A stretch of DNA of 64,000 nt from NCBI GenBank assembly GCA_030533445.1, contig CM060080.1:18119377-18183376 (forward strand). Reading direction: 5' to 3'. A program made the translations under genes and the position numbers. The notes beneath the pieces are model-generated. The model saw only the letters and a list, made by a program, of their open reading frames with translations, made no database searches and was not told where the DNA came from. This document shows positions 1 to 11,354 of this stretch, piece after piece (the first letter of the stretch is position 1; every line of letters begins with the position of its first letter). Source of the stretch: Cyprinodon diabolis. Lineage: Eukaryota; Chordata; Actinopteri; Cyprinodontiformes; Cyprinodontidae.

Positions 1-3000
1 AGTTAAACAAATTAAGTGTCAGAAATTATCTTTAAAGGTGTTGATAGCAAAATCTGGAATTGGCATCCGCTAAGCAGAGGATTTATCCATCCCACACTGA
101 CAGTAGCATATCGACTGAAACGTGTCTCCATACAGTAAAATCCTACTAAATCCAATTTATCTGTCCATCAAAACTATCAATTTTGAGGCATCCACATATA
201 AGAAATATGAAAACATTAAGAATATGTTTAAAATTTCCCTTTTCGTTCATATTTCAGTCCGTTTTCTCATCAATGGGCATGAGTTTAGGGAAAACGAGCT
301 CCCGCGACAGGGGAGGTTCTCGGCATGCAGGTAATTCTCTTCACAACAGATAAAACCCGGAGTAAAGAATTGAAGGTTTGAAAAATGCATTTTAATTAAG
401 CAATTTAAGACGTGTGTTAGTATTATTATCTTGAAAGAAGTGCCAATTGTGATTTTAAGGATCTGGCCAATGGTCATAAAGGAATTCAATGTTGACATCT
501 TAGAAAGATTTATTTTGTGACTTTGTATACATGAGTGTATACAAAAATTAATTTTGTTTAAAACAGCTCTAGACAATTTCATTTTTTAAAGTGCAGCCTT
601 CATCTGAAATCTGACTGCAAGGTCCACATGTGACTTGCAGAATGTCTGTCGCCCGATCAATGATAAATAGCTTAGTTCAACAGACCTGTTAGAATAGTTT
701 TGACTCATTCATTGCCAGCATGTAGCCTATAAGCTTACTTTACAATAGAAGCAATACTGATTTCTGATAAACAGTCTATTTTATAAAATAAATACTCTAA
801 ATGAATATTTAAAAGGTGAGTAAAAATATTAGATTCTATATAGGCTTTTTTCATTTTCAGGCTAATTCTAATGTATTTGAATTTGTAAGGAGTTTTTTTT
901 TCAGATTTTTTTTTTTAAATAATTTCAGTTGTTTAAATTTAATTGATTGAATTTGAATTTAAAACATTGACTTGAAAGGATTCAGATATTCATTTGCAGT
1001 ATTTCTTGAGGTTTTGTTGCAAATCTTAATAGATTCATTGCCATAAGATTTTCCTAAGTAAAATCAAAGAAGTGGCCTACCATGACTATGAAAGCTGATC
1101 CCAATGGGAAAAAGATCTCTGCATTAGTGCCCAACTATCTAGGGTCAGTCATAGCCATGCCAGTACAGGAACTGACTGAAGTTCTACTAAAAGGTGCCTT
1201 GGTCAAGGTCAATGACCGATGTACCGATGTAACAACCATACCATGCGTATTGCTTTAGGTTAATAGAATATATTAATTAGGCTATGTATCCTTCTAATTA
1301 AAAAAAATTAAAATTAAAATTACACCATCCCCCTTCTTTTATTTTTACAACTCGACTACTGACAACACATGCTAAAATAGTCTTTTATTCCTCATTTTAT
1401 TTCACATTTTTAAGTTGAGTTTGAAAATTTTTATGTGTTTTTCTTAAAGATAAACCTTTTCTACTCCTTCAGTTTTAAATTTAATCTTGATCATTTCTGT
1501 TCCCAATATTATGCTGGTTCTGTTCACCTTTTTTTTCCCTTTCTATTATGAAGTTGCTGTATTGTTTGGAAGCAGATCTCCTTCATCGTTAGTAAGATGG
1601 GTACAGCATCAGTTCCTGCATGTCTGTCCCTCCAAATGTTCCTTATCCAAAGGGAGTTAGTGACACGGTGACACGAGTCTGCAGGTGGAAACCCTCGCTG
1701 AGACGAACAAAGAGTGACAGAAGCATAAAGGGGGCAGGAGAAGTCGTGCTGAAAAGTACAGTGATGTTCTAGTCATTTATCTCAGCGGTGGCACCATGTT
1801 TCTGTATGTTTTCCCCTTGTTACTTCTCTGTTTCCCCATCTCAGTAGACCTCTTTCTTTCCAGCAGGTGTCCTTTAAACCTTTTCACCTTAAAAAAAAAA
1901 AAAAAACTGCCTTCATCTCCAAACCCTCCGACCTTCCCTCTCTCCCCCTCCCGGCTGCTAAACACGTTATTAAAACTTGATATGAAGCTGATTAGAGGTG
2001 GTTTGCTTGCTCTTTATTGCGTTTCATCCTCCTCTCCCACACTGACTGAAACAGGGAATCAAGTGTGATGCTGGGGAGCAAGGAAACAGGAAAAGGCAAA
2101 CAGTGCGAGCACATGGAGACCTGGAGTGGGAGATAGTGGAGTCACACTTTCCATTCACCTGCTGCTCTTTGCTCAGTTCCCTACTGATGGCCTGCATCCA
2201 TATACTTGCGTTGTTCACTTATTGCTACTTAAATATTCTTCTCCCTTCTCACCTTCTCTGCCACTTTCTGCAGGATTCTCACCCCTCGTCCTCCTTCTCT
2301 CGTTGTCTTTTTGCAAGTTTTATTCCTCCATCACCATCTCACTTTCTTTGCACCTCACATTTTGTCTGCATAAAGGGCTGGAAAGTGTTTCAGAAACAGT
2401 TATTTTCCTGGGAATAGTGGTGGAAAGAAAAACTTGGGTTTTAAGTTTGTCGGAGTTTTCCACCCCTTGTTCTTTCCTCCTTGAGCCGGTCGACTGTACT
2501 TTAACTGAGCCATATTGTTGTTATTACCATCGTCCCTAACCGAATCAGTTACCATTAGACCTGGATCTTTCTCCTTGTGAGGCCCATAGACCAGCTCTCT
2601 AACCCAATAGAAAACCCATGGGCGCTATAACAGATGGCCGCCCAGTTTCACGAGGCACAAACACACAGATTTCATTCTGAAGATTCATTGGCCTAATCCC
2701 ATCACACACTCAGACATTAACTCATGCACTTACATACACACATGCTGGGGACTTTATCAAATACAGACACATAGAGGCATAAACATGCTCCCATTGAAAA
2801 TCCTTTATTGGAGCTCATTGAGTAAATGGTTATACTATTGGGGCATGACGGGGCGCTGATCTGCGTGTGTGGCTGTCATTACAGTTGGATGTATGAGACG
2901 GACCAAAGCTGAGAGGACAGATGTCATTGTGTCAATAAGGTTATCTCTAATGGATGGACGTTTAGGGTTCTGCCCTCCATTCACTCAGCTCTCTGCTTAA

Positions 3001-3910
3001 ACAAGAGCCTCTTATAGGAAAATCAAGCAATAAAAGTGCTCATGTTTTATTTTGTTTAGTTTATGGGGTTTTGATATTCATGTTTAGCTTGGAATTTATT
3101 TTCAGATGTTATTAGTCTGTATATTTTCTTAGAAATCCAGTGTTTTTATTGAACTTATTTGCCTCCTTTTGAAATGTGTGTTACACTTGTGATTCCTTTC
3201 TTTAGTGAAAACAAGGCAAAGAAAATTATTTAAAACACGTTAAAATAAACATTTGATAGGTATTTTGTTCTAACTGAAGCAAATTGGGTGCTACGTTTCA
3301 TTTATTTGTATAAATGTATTTTTAAAAGCTAAGCATTTGAATTATTTATGGCATTTACTTTTATTTTTTATCTTAATGTTTTTAAATAGCTTTATATACT
3401 TTAGCCTAGAGTCCCTTATGTAAAAAAAAAAAACATTTATTATTTTAGTTTATTTGAAAGCTAAAAAAGTTTTTGACCAGGAGATCATAAATTATTTTTG
3501 TTTAAATCACATGTTGCTTTATCTGCATTGTTTAATTCAAAAGCTTTCTACAAAGCTATCTCAAATAGTTAGTTCTTTATAAAATTAATAATTTCTTAAA
3601 GTTTTTGTAGGCCCTCATTACTATTTTTGAAAACTTTTTCTTTAATATCCAAGACCCTGAAAGGTTTAAATATTCCCATTTAATGGGAAATTGTTAATTT
3701 TCTTATATATTTACTTTTTATGTAATCATGTGTAACTTATGTTATGGTCCAACTTATATTCTGTCCATTTTAAGTGCCACTAAATTCTGTATGTGACACT
3801 TATTCTATTATTACCAAAAATATTTCCTGTGCAATAAAACAAAAAATGTCAGGGGGGAAAAGAAATACCATTTTAATTTTGGTAAAGTTTGGCCTTAACT
3901 CTGACCTCAG
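1..3910 (+). other. ralgapa1 intron, 3' part
   Basis: AT-rich intron with no recognised exon. Poly-T and poly-A runs are scattered (for example near 1890 and 3422). At 1082-1258 there is an unexplained 58-codon open frame. Stretch 2580-2960 is less AT-rich and looks more constrained by eye, so it is a candidate conserved noncoding element. A short segment at about 256-332 is flanked by AG and GT, but its frame resembles nothing in RalGAP. Confidence 0.5.
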
Positions 3911-6900
3911 CTATGAGGAGCGAGCCCGCTATCTGGAAACAATTGTGCAGCACCACCAGGAGCCGACCACTTTTGAGGATTACGCTGCCCGGGTCTACAG
4001 TCCTGCACCCTACACTCACCTGCCTTCTGACACAGGTAAGACCAGAAACATTTTTAACCCTCCACAGGATCCTCCTCATTATATTTGAATTATAAAACTG
4101 CTTGGTTTTGCTACAGGAATTCTAATAATAACAGTGGATAATTAATTTCCCTAATATATAGAGAATCCTCTTCACTCAGCCTGGCAGCTCAGTCTGCTTT
4201 CCAGACACAGTTTTCTATTCAAAGCTGTGTTCGGCCTTATTCTCTCTCCAGAGCATCACTGGGGAGTTAGGCAGCATCTGATGGGTAATAGATGTGCCAG
4301 CCAAACACATGGGAATCATATGTGTGCCTCTTATAATGATCATTACACTGATTGAACCACAGAGAACAATCTAAGTATTTTATCTTGGGAGTCATGCTTA
4401 GTTGTGATTATTTAAAATAACAAAAATTTCAACGGCTTCTGCAGGAATAACATTCATTAAACCAAAGAAAGCATCTTGAAGCAGAACAACTTTGCTTTTT
4501 TTAAATGTAGTAAATCTAAAGTGATATCATGGAAAATGTGTGATTATTTGGGTTTTATTTTTCTCTTAATACTTTCCTGCTCCCTCATTTTACTTGCTCT
4601 TTAAAAACATCAATGTATTATACAAAAATCATCCTAATCACAAGCTGCTTTGATGCTGAATTACATCTGACATAACCCGATTCACCTGCACCAACCCCTG
4701 CCCGTAAATTAGTGGACTATAATACGTCAGATGTAATTAGCTCTGTGTTGGTACTTTGTGTTCAGCTCCAGTTGGAAACTTCAAGGCACAAGATCAGAAA
4801 GTTGAGATTTAAATTTTGGCGTAAGCCCAAATATTTCTCCAAATTCATAATGAAATCTGGACATTGAAGGTCCTGTGCTTTGAAATTGATGCTTTGAATT
4901 TCTGTCCTTTTTATATGCAGTGCCCCTTACCTTAACAGTACAGTGATGACTTTCTCTTTTTCTGGTTTTGTTTGTTTTTTTCATAATTTTTTTTTTTTTT
5001 ATTTCTACCATTTCTATTTTTTTTTTGTTTTGTTTTTGTTCTTACTTTTTATTTTCGTTTTATTTTCTTTTTTTTCTGTTCCCCTCTTTCCTTTAGATCG
5101 TTTTGTCTCACTGTATAGCTAAAAGGTAAGCCTGGTTACATGATTGAAACACTTTTTTTTGATTGGCTCTTACTTTTCAGCCTAACTTTCTCTCTCCTTC
5201 GATTCCTCCACCATATTCTGTCTTTGTGGTTCCTGTGTGGTTTTGAAATCCAACCAGGTCTGCATGTTAACACAAGTGGCCTATTTTTATTTTTTAAGGA
5301 GATGTCACTTTCTGCTCCTCGTGTAGTTTGATAAGACCGTAACTTCTGAATGTTCCCCTGTTTTTTCTTAAAGTTTGCTTCATTAATTTGGACCCAAACT
5401 TAATTCACCTGAGGGATATCAAACTGCTCTGAAATGAAAGTGAGACTTCCTTCTGTAAAAATGAGACGTTTTGAGCTCTCCTCTGTTCACCTCCTTGGTA
5501 TTTTCATAACCTGAAGCATTATTCTGACCTGGTCTAACCTGACCTCTAACCTTGCTGTTTCAAATCGTCCTAGTTTTTATATGATGCTAAACTGCTCGCT
5601 TACACAAACAAGCAGGCTTCAATTCAAAATGACTTATCCTGCAATCGTATATAAGCTGTCTTGAATGTACTAACATTAAACTGATCTTGTCTAACTTGTA
5701 GTATTTGTGTAAATTGTAAAAAAAAAAAAAAAAAAAAAAAAAGGTTATTTTCTCTTTATTGTAAAAAGGCTTGTTGATTTTCTTGTTCTTTTTTGGATGT
5801 TTTCAGATTCTCTTCGTCATATAGTTGCCTCTTTCTCATTCATTTGTGTGTGTTTTCTTTTTTCCCCCTTTCAAACTCTTTTGTCTTCCTTGTTTTGCCC
5901 ACTCCTTTATTTCCCTACCTTTTGTCGTTTTTTTTTTCCTTTGTTTCATTTTTCTTCCTTCCACATTGTGATCCATACCTGTTATTTGCTTTTCTTCCCA
6001 ATTTTGACACCGCCTTTCCTTTCCTTTTCCTTTCTCCCTCTCTTTACCTTTCACATCTAATTTTGTCCTGCTCCTGTTTTTTTTAACTGTCCTCTTCTTC
6101 TCCGGCTTTATTTAACCTTACATTACTTAATTACAATTACACTTTAACATACCTGACCTTTCTTGAGTTTACTTTCCCTTATATTTCCTCTACTTTTCTT
6201 TATTCCGTTTCCTTCACTCAACTATAACTTGAATTCCTATTTTAAATGATATTTATGTTCCCCATCTTCACTTTTCTTTACTTCCCTTTCCTGTCGGTTT
6301 TCCTCTTTTCTTTTTGCTCCCTCATTTGTCATTACCACTCTCCTCTTCAGAGGATCATAGTGTTTTGTATCTTATGGTCCCTAAACCCGTTGACAGCTTA
6401 AACCAGCTCAGGGTGAAGGGCCGAGGTTTAAAGCAGAAGGTCCTTCATGCAGGCTGTGAATGGTATGAATTGTAGTCTTGTAGCATTTCCTGCTTTTTTT
6501 ATGCTATTACCTTTCAACTAAACCCCAAAAACTGCAACAGATTTTGTTTTATAAGTTGAATATGTCTTTATTTAATGTTAAAAATGCATCTGACTAATCT
6601 GGCTATTAGCATGTTCTTTGGATTTAGGGAACAAAGATACTGGATGACGTTTGAGCGTCTAGAGCCTTTTGTAGAAGTTTGATGTTTGTCTTTCCGTGTA
6701 GCTGTCTGTCTTCTTTGGCTGTCTGTCAGACGTAGTTTGCCTTAGTGGACCTTTAATGGATAAGAAGCAGTTTTTCATGTTGTCCCCTTATCCTTTTTCT
6801 GCTTATCAACCCACCTGTGCATCAAATTCCGTCCCCCCCCCCTCTTTCTCCTCCAACTCTTCAGGCTCCTGCCTAGAGATTCTTCGGGGAGAAAGTCCGG

Positions 6901-7010
6901 CTCTTGGGGAGGTCGGGAGCGAGTCGGCGTCCCCCATATCTCCACGAACTAGCAAGACCCGCATGTCGATGAAGCTCCGACGGTCCTCTGGATCCGCCAA
7001 TAAGACTTGA
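3911..7010 (+). CDS. ralgapa1: ralgapa1 3' end (Ral GTPase-activating protein alpha-1), partial
   Basis: RALGAPA1 is the catalytic subunit of the RalGAP complex, which switches off RalA/RalB in the cytoplasm. Only its C-terminus is in the window; the tuberin-type GAP domain lies upstream of base 1. Exon 3911-4035 follows a good acceptor (cctcag) and reads [33 protein letters not shown] and HLPSDTG. The donor is a phase-1 CACAG/GTAAG. The last coding exon 6865-7010 begins in the matching phase and ends in [20 protein letters not shown] then GSANKT and TGA. This tail is typical of the RALGAPA family. An exon start at 3888 is possible, but that acceptor is worse. Human RALGAPA1 neighbours INSM2 and NFKBIA, which supports alpha-1 over alpha-2. 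The 3'UTR probably runs to an AATAAA at 8807-8812. Confidence 0.88.
4036..6864 (+). other. ralgapa1 last intron, pyrimidine-rich
   Basis: Holds the candidate alternative exon at 5097, an A25 run at 5718-5742, and a very long pyrimidine-rich stretch at about 5790-6330. A second acceptor-like site (ctcctcttcag) at 6350 opens a frame from 6351 to a TAG at 6473-6475, about 40 codons in the phase of the exon ending at 4035. A 13-bp perfect inverted repeat lies at 4659-4671 and 4726-4738. Confidence 0.5.
5097..5122 (+). CDS. ralgapa1: possible alternative terminal coding exon of ralgapa1
   Basis: A strong polypyrimidine acceptor (ctttcctttag) precedes a start in the same phase as the exon ending at 4035. 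Spliced to it, the frame reads D-RFVSLYS and then TAA, giving a RalGAP-alpha1 that ends just after PSDT without the SPISPRTSK tail. A GTAAG follows the stop at 5126, so it could also be a 29-nt cassette exon that brings in a stop. As I recall, human RALGAPA1 isoforms also differ at this point. Transcript support is unknown. Confidence 0.4.
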
Positions 7011-7744
7011 GTCTCTTCACTTAAAACACTTCCTAATCACTGATATCACTTAAATTAAAATGTTTAATTTCACATCTCATATCCATCAGGGGTGGACAAA
7101 AGGCTATTTTTCTGCCCGGCTCCTGCACTGAATACACACATGCAAATATACATCTGATATGCTCCCACTGTATCAATCTGCAGCTTTGCTTTAAAAAAAA
7201 AAAAACACTCATCCCAGTGCTGCTGAAAGCGTTGAATGATAGCCTGTGCAGTATTAGTTCATACCAACATGTGCCATGCAGAAAGGTGAGCAAACAAACA
7301 CTTGTGGAACCAGGACTGCAAAACCATTTAAAAAATAAAGCGTGCTACTTCATACACTGTGTTAAAGAGGATTTTTTGGTTTATAAAACCAGAACAAATG
7401 TCAGGGAAAAATATTTTTTGTTGAATACAGACCTATCTGTGGAGGTTAAAATGGTTCACAAATCCCTTTTTCCTGTTTTATTCCAACTTGCCCCTTCAAA
7501 TACGAAATGTTAAATTCAGAAATTTCTTGGGAGGCACTTTGACAGGTTACTTGTTTGTAGGTCATGCTGTCAACTTTAGACAAGCACTGATATTAAATTT
7601 TTTTCTCTTGTTTTTTTAAATTGTGATTTCACTTGAACTAAATTTCCATATGCTGTATTTCTATTTTTCCCTCCAAAAACACAATTGCTTTTTTTTCTGT
7701 ATGTATGCTTTTGATTATTAATGTGTATTCTGTATATCTATACA

Positions 7745-7794
<50 letters not shown>

Positions 7795-8830
7795 GAGAGA
7801 GATTAGATACATGGATATCTATGAGAGTATGTACAGTGTGACGAAGCTTGTTGTGTAAATAAGATTATGAGAAAAGCTGCCAAAGCCAAACCTGTTGTTT
7901 AACCTCAAAGCATGTTTTTGCTATAAATACAAACATAGGTCAACACTACAGAATGTTTAACTTTAATATAGCCTTTTCATTCACCAGTTGGAAATTTAGA
8001 GATGATTCCCTTAGCTCAAAACTCTGGTTTAACTTTCTTTACTCAGAATTCAACCTATTCTCATTCTAGCCACAAATGTGGGCTTTTAAGATTTTTAAAT
8101 CCAGTGTTTCACTTGCTATTAAATGGGTAATTTTTTCTGGTGGAGCTGCTCCATCAGAAAATTTAGAAACGGAAACAAAAAATCAGGTTGCAGCAGACTG
8201 ACAAAGAGTGGAAGGGAAAAGTCAATTTAGACTCTTTACTCTTCAGCAATATGCTCTCAGTTTAGAGATGTTTCCCTTCCCATATCCATTGTCAAAGGGA
8301 ATGTAGTTCATTTTGATTAAATGCCATTCTTTCACGAGTTGAGATCAATCCTTTGTGTTTAAGAAATAAGTGCTAGCCATTTAAATTATTGCTGCAGGTT
8401 TCAAAGCACAGTTTATTATTAAGGCGTGTAGAAAACTCATCTCAATGCTCTGGCACAGCACTCATCTTTCATAATGCCAATCATGCAAATCTATGTGATA
8501 ATTATGCTTTTTTGTGATCAGTTACAATAATTCACATTTTAAACCCTAACGATGTTACTTTTGTTGTCAGATAAAGTTTTTTTTTTCCTTCATTAACATC
8601 TACAGCATAATTAGCAATGTAGGCTCTTGATGTCCAAATGTTGGCTGGTGTTTGTAACTACTGATGTTAAAAAAATAATGCATTTCAGCACTAACTGCAT
8701 GTAAGCAACAGACACATGCTTTGAAACAAACTTGTTGAAAGTGTAACTGTATCTTCAAAACAACCACAAAATAAAAAAGTATCAATGTGCAACAATGGAC
8801 TTAAACAATAAAGGATTTGTACCTGTGATG
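7011..8830 (+). other. ralgapa1: probable ralgapa1 3'UTR with (TA)n tract
   Basis: Follows the ralgapa1 stop and contains no other gene. It holds a perfect (TA)n tract at 7749-7791 followed by a short GA run. The best polyadenylation signal is AATAAA at 8807-8812. The end is inferred, not observed. The insm gene's own 3'UTR approaches from the other strand, so the two genes are tail-to-tail. Confidence 0.5.
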
Positions 8831-9354
8831 CCCCAATGTTTATTAATATGACAAAACAATGATCATAATTGTTTATTGGTTGATAGTAGAATCAATTACA
8901 CATTGAACATAGAACATATTAAAATAGACCTATACATAGTTCTAGGAGATGCAGTTGTATTTTTAACTGCATAGAAATTTTACTGACATAAATTCTGTTG
9001 CGAAATGTTTTGTTTCTGTATGAAAATAGCAAAGAACTAATACATTATCAAAACAGTACCTTCATTTTTTTACATATACTTCATGGGGAATTGAATCAGG
9101 TTGATTTCAATCCACACAGGTTTAGCAGATACTTGTTAGTACCATGGACAGCGACGCTGATTCCATTATAATCTCTTCATGAACATTTTTAGAGTTGTTT
9201 TATTGTTATTACAGAAAGGTTAGTTTTGTATTTAGCAGATACAAATATTTTTTTTTTTTTTATTAAAGGCACAGTGACAGTTCAGTCCTAATCCACAACG
9301 AAATAAAATCTACATTTAAGTCTAGAGTCCTGTCATTAATAAGTGATCAGTATT

Positions 9355-11100
9355 TTATGGTCGTACTGTCATCTGCAGCAGCATCACCTGCCGGTTCTCG
9401 GTGGGGTGAGACTTGTTGATGTGTCTCGTGAGCCCCGGGGAGCTGAAAAATGTAGACGGACAGTACTTGCACGTGAAGATCTGTTGCTGCTCGCGCTCTC
9501 CGCCGCTGCCCTCCTCTCTGTGTGCGTGGAAACCATCTGCTGCCAGCGCTCCGCCGAGTGTTTCTGCCAGAAGCTCGTCCCTCATCGCGTGCCACACTCG
9601 GTGCTTGTCCCGGATTTCCACTGAAGGAAACCGTGCGCCGCACAGGTGACACAGGAACACCTGAGCGCTCTGGACACTGCCGTTGTCGCGCGCCTGGGTG
9701 TAAGACGGTGTTGGTGAAGCGCGTGCGGTCATTTCATGCGCGGCCAGATGCTTTTTCAGATAAGCCTGCCGACGGAACTTCTTTCCGCAGTAGCGGCACT
9801 CGTATAATTCTTCCTCCGGTATGGACCGGACGAAGGTTAACGGCGGCTGCTGGTGCTGCTGCTCCCCGGGGTTCAGCATTAGGAGTCCGGATGGAGGGCT
9901 ATCTGCGGCTCTCACGTGCTGCTGAAGGTCTGGGTTCCGGTAGTTAGAGGAGGATTCGGCGCTGTCCCGGATTCTATCGTGAAGCAGCAGCACCCGGGAG
10001 CTGTCCAGGTGCTGATTCGTGTGCGCGCGAAGCAGCTTATTCTCCTTCCCCTCCAAGTCCACCGACTGCCGCTCATGCGCAGCGAATACTCGCCCCTCCT
10101 TCAGCGTCTGGGTCCGGGTCGTGTGACCTTCGGCCCCCTGGTTGTTCACCGGACGTGGTTTGTGCCAGCGCCTGTGGGAGGCCAGGTTAGCGGGACAGCT
10201 GAAGACTTTGTCGCATTCGGGGCAGCGGTACTCTACGCGCACTATGCGGGAGCATTTGTGCTGCGCCAGGGAGAAGGGATCGGGGTACTCCTCTTTACAG
10301 AGCTGGCAGATGAACTCTCCAAGCGGCTGAGTTCCGGTGGGAGCAGACCTCCTCAGCTCCGGACTCTCCTTCTTAATGCGCAGACCTAGAACCGGCGAAG
10401 TGGTTACCTCATCTTCGAAGTTCTGCCTGCGGTTTGGTTTGGGTTTCTTGCCCTGCTTGCTGCTGAGTTTGTTCTGGTTATCCGGCTCAAGATACGAGCG
10501 CTTTCTCGCTGCGTGCTCCTGACCCATCCGGGTCAATGATGGAAACAAGTGTGCATGAGCCAGATTCGGGTCGTTTTTGTCAATGTGTCTATAGAGCCGG
10601 TTGCTGCTGGTCCCGTTCGCCAGGAGCCTCTCGATGGAAGTGGGGACGGAGGTCGGGGCGGCGCTCAACAGGAATGGTAGGTCCGGCAGCTCAGGCACCG
10701 AGGAGCACAGCTGCTGTTCGGTCTCCACCTGCTGGTCCAACAGTCTTGTTCCGACCGGTTTGACTGGACTGCAGGACTTCAGAGTCTGCTCATGTGGGGG
10801 CGGAGGTTGGTAGAAATAGGAGTAGTTCCCTTCCACGTTCAAAACCTCCACTTCGGTCTCCGGTAACTGCGCGCGGCGGTCAGCCTCCGCCTCCAGCGCG
10901 GGCTCCACGTGGGGGCTCCACGCCTCCCTGACCGGATCCTCGCGGGGCTCTGGTGATGCTCCGTCGGGATGCTGGACGTGGAATCCCATTGAGCCATGGT
11001 TCTCGGCGCCGTTTGGGTCACAGTTGGCGGTGCCCTCGCCTCTGGAGCGGTAAGTTGCTGAACCTCGACGGTTCCTCTTTACCAAAAATCCTCGAGGCAT
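9355..11100 (-). CDS. insm2: insm-family SNAG/C2H2 zinc-finger repressor, probably insm2
   Basis: INSM proteins are nuclear repressors of neuroendocrine and pancreatic differentiation. This intronless frame of 581 residues starts at MPRGFLVKR, the SNAG motif that recruits LSD1/CoREST. That start was chosen over an in-frame ATG 45 codons upstream because SNAG acts only at the extreme N-terminus. A conserved block EVTTSPVLGLRIKKE lies at 231-245. Five zinc fingers follow at about 263-283 (a C2HC-like form), 291-313, 433-455, 482-504 and 542-565. The protein ends NRQVMLLQMTVRP. The family match is clear. Paralogue choice rests on synteny: INSM2 sits between NFKBIA and RALGAPA1 in human, whereas INSM1 neighbours RALGAPA2. 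An AATAAA on the minus strand at 9259-9264 is the nearest polyadenylation signal. Confidence 0.87.
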   Translation of the reverse strand: MPRGFLVKRNRRGSATYRSRGEGTANCDPNGAENHGSMGFHVQHPDGASPEPREDPVREAWSPHVEPALEAEADRRAQLPETEVEVLNVEGNYSYFYQPPPPHEQTLKSCSPVKPVGTRLLDQQVETEQQLCSSVPELPDLPFLLSAAPTSVPTSIERLLANGTSSNRLYRHIDKNDPNLAHAHLFPSLTRMGQEHAARKRSYLEPDNQNKLSSKQGKKPKPNRRQNFEDEVTTSPVLGLRIKKESPELRRSAPTGTQPLGEFICQLCKEEYPDPFSLAQHKCSRIVRVEYRCPECDKVFSCPANLASHRRWHKPRPVNNQGAEGHTTRTQTLKEGRVFAAHERQSVDLEGKENKLLRAHTNQHLDSSRVLLLHDRIRDSAESSSNYRNPDLQQHVRAADSPPSGLLMLNPGEQQHQQPPLTFVRSIPEEELYECRYCGKKFRRQAYLKKHLAAHEMTARASPTPSYTQARDNGSVQSAQVFLCHLCGARFPSVEIRDKHRVWHAMRDELLAETLGGALAADGFHAHREEGSGGEREQQQIFTCKYCPSTFFSSPGLTRHINKSHPTENRQVMLLQMTVRP

Positions 11101-11354
11101 CGTGATGATGGTGAAGATGTTGGGGACAACTCGCGTCTGGAGACTGATTTTTGAAGCGCAGCTTTGAAGTGGAGAGGGAGGGATGGAAAGGCGCGCGCAG
11201 GTTGGATGAGCGCACGGAAGAGAGCGAGAAAGCAATATTTGTTTTTCTGTCTCTAATTAGTTCAAACTCTGGGGACGACATATTTCCAGGCTTTGACACT
11301 GAAGCATTCATCAAAGCAACTTTACAGCTTCACTCAAAGTATAAAGTTGTTTAA

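Noticed and set aside
254..334. Short GC-rich segment with AG before and GT after, possible ralgapa1 exon
   Set aside because: Neither frame resembles the RalGAP segment expected just before YEERARYL, and that segment should lie outside the window. Could only be an unsupported cryptic exon.
1777..2539. Overlapping ORFs of 60-137 codons on both strands
   Set aside because: Low-complexity pyrimidine-rich translation (Ser/Leu/Phe runs); typical chance ORFs in CT-rich intron.
5793..6086. 97-codon ORF rich in Phe, Leu and Ser
   Set aside because: Produced by the long pyrimidine tract; no domain or conservation signal.
9522..10813. Several plus-strand ORFs opposite insm
   Set aside because: Antisense shadows of the GC-rich insm coding sequence.
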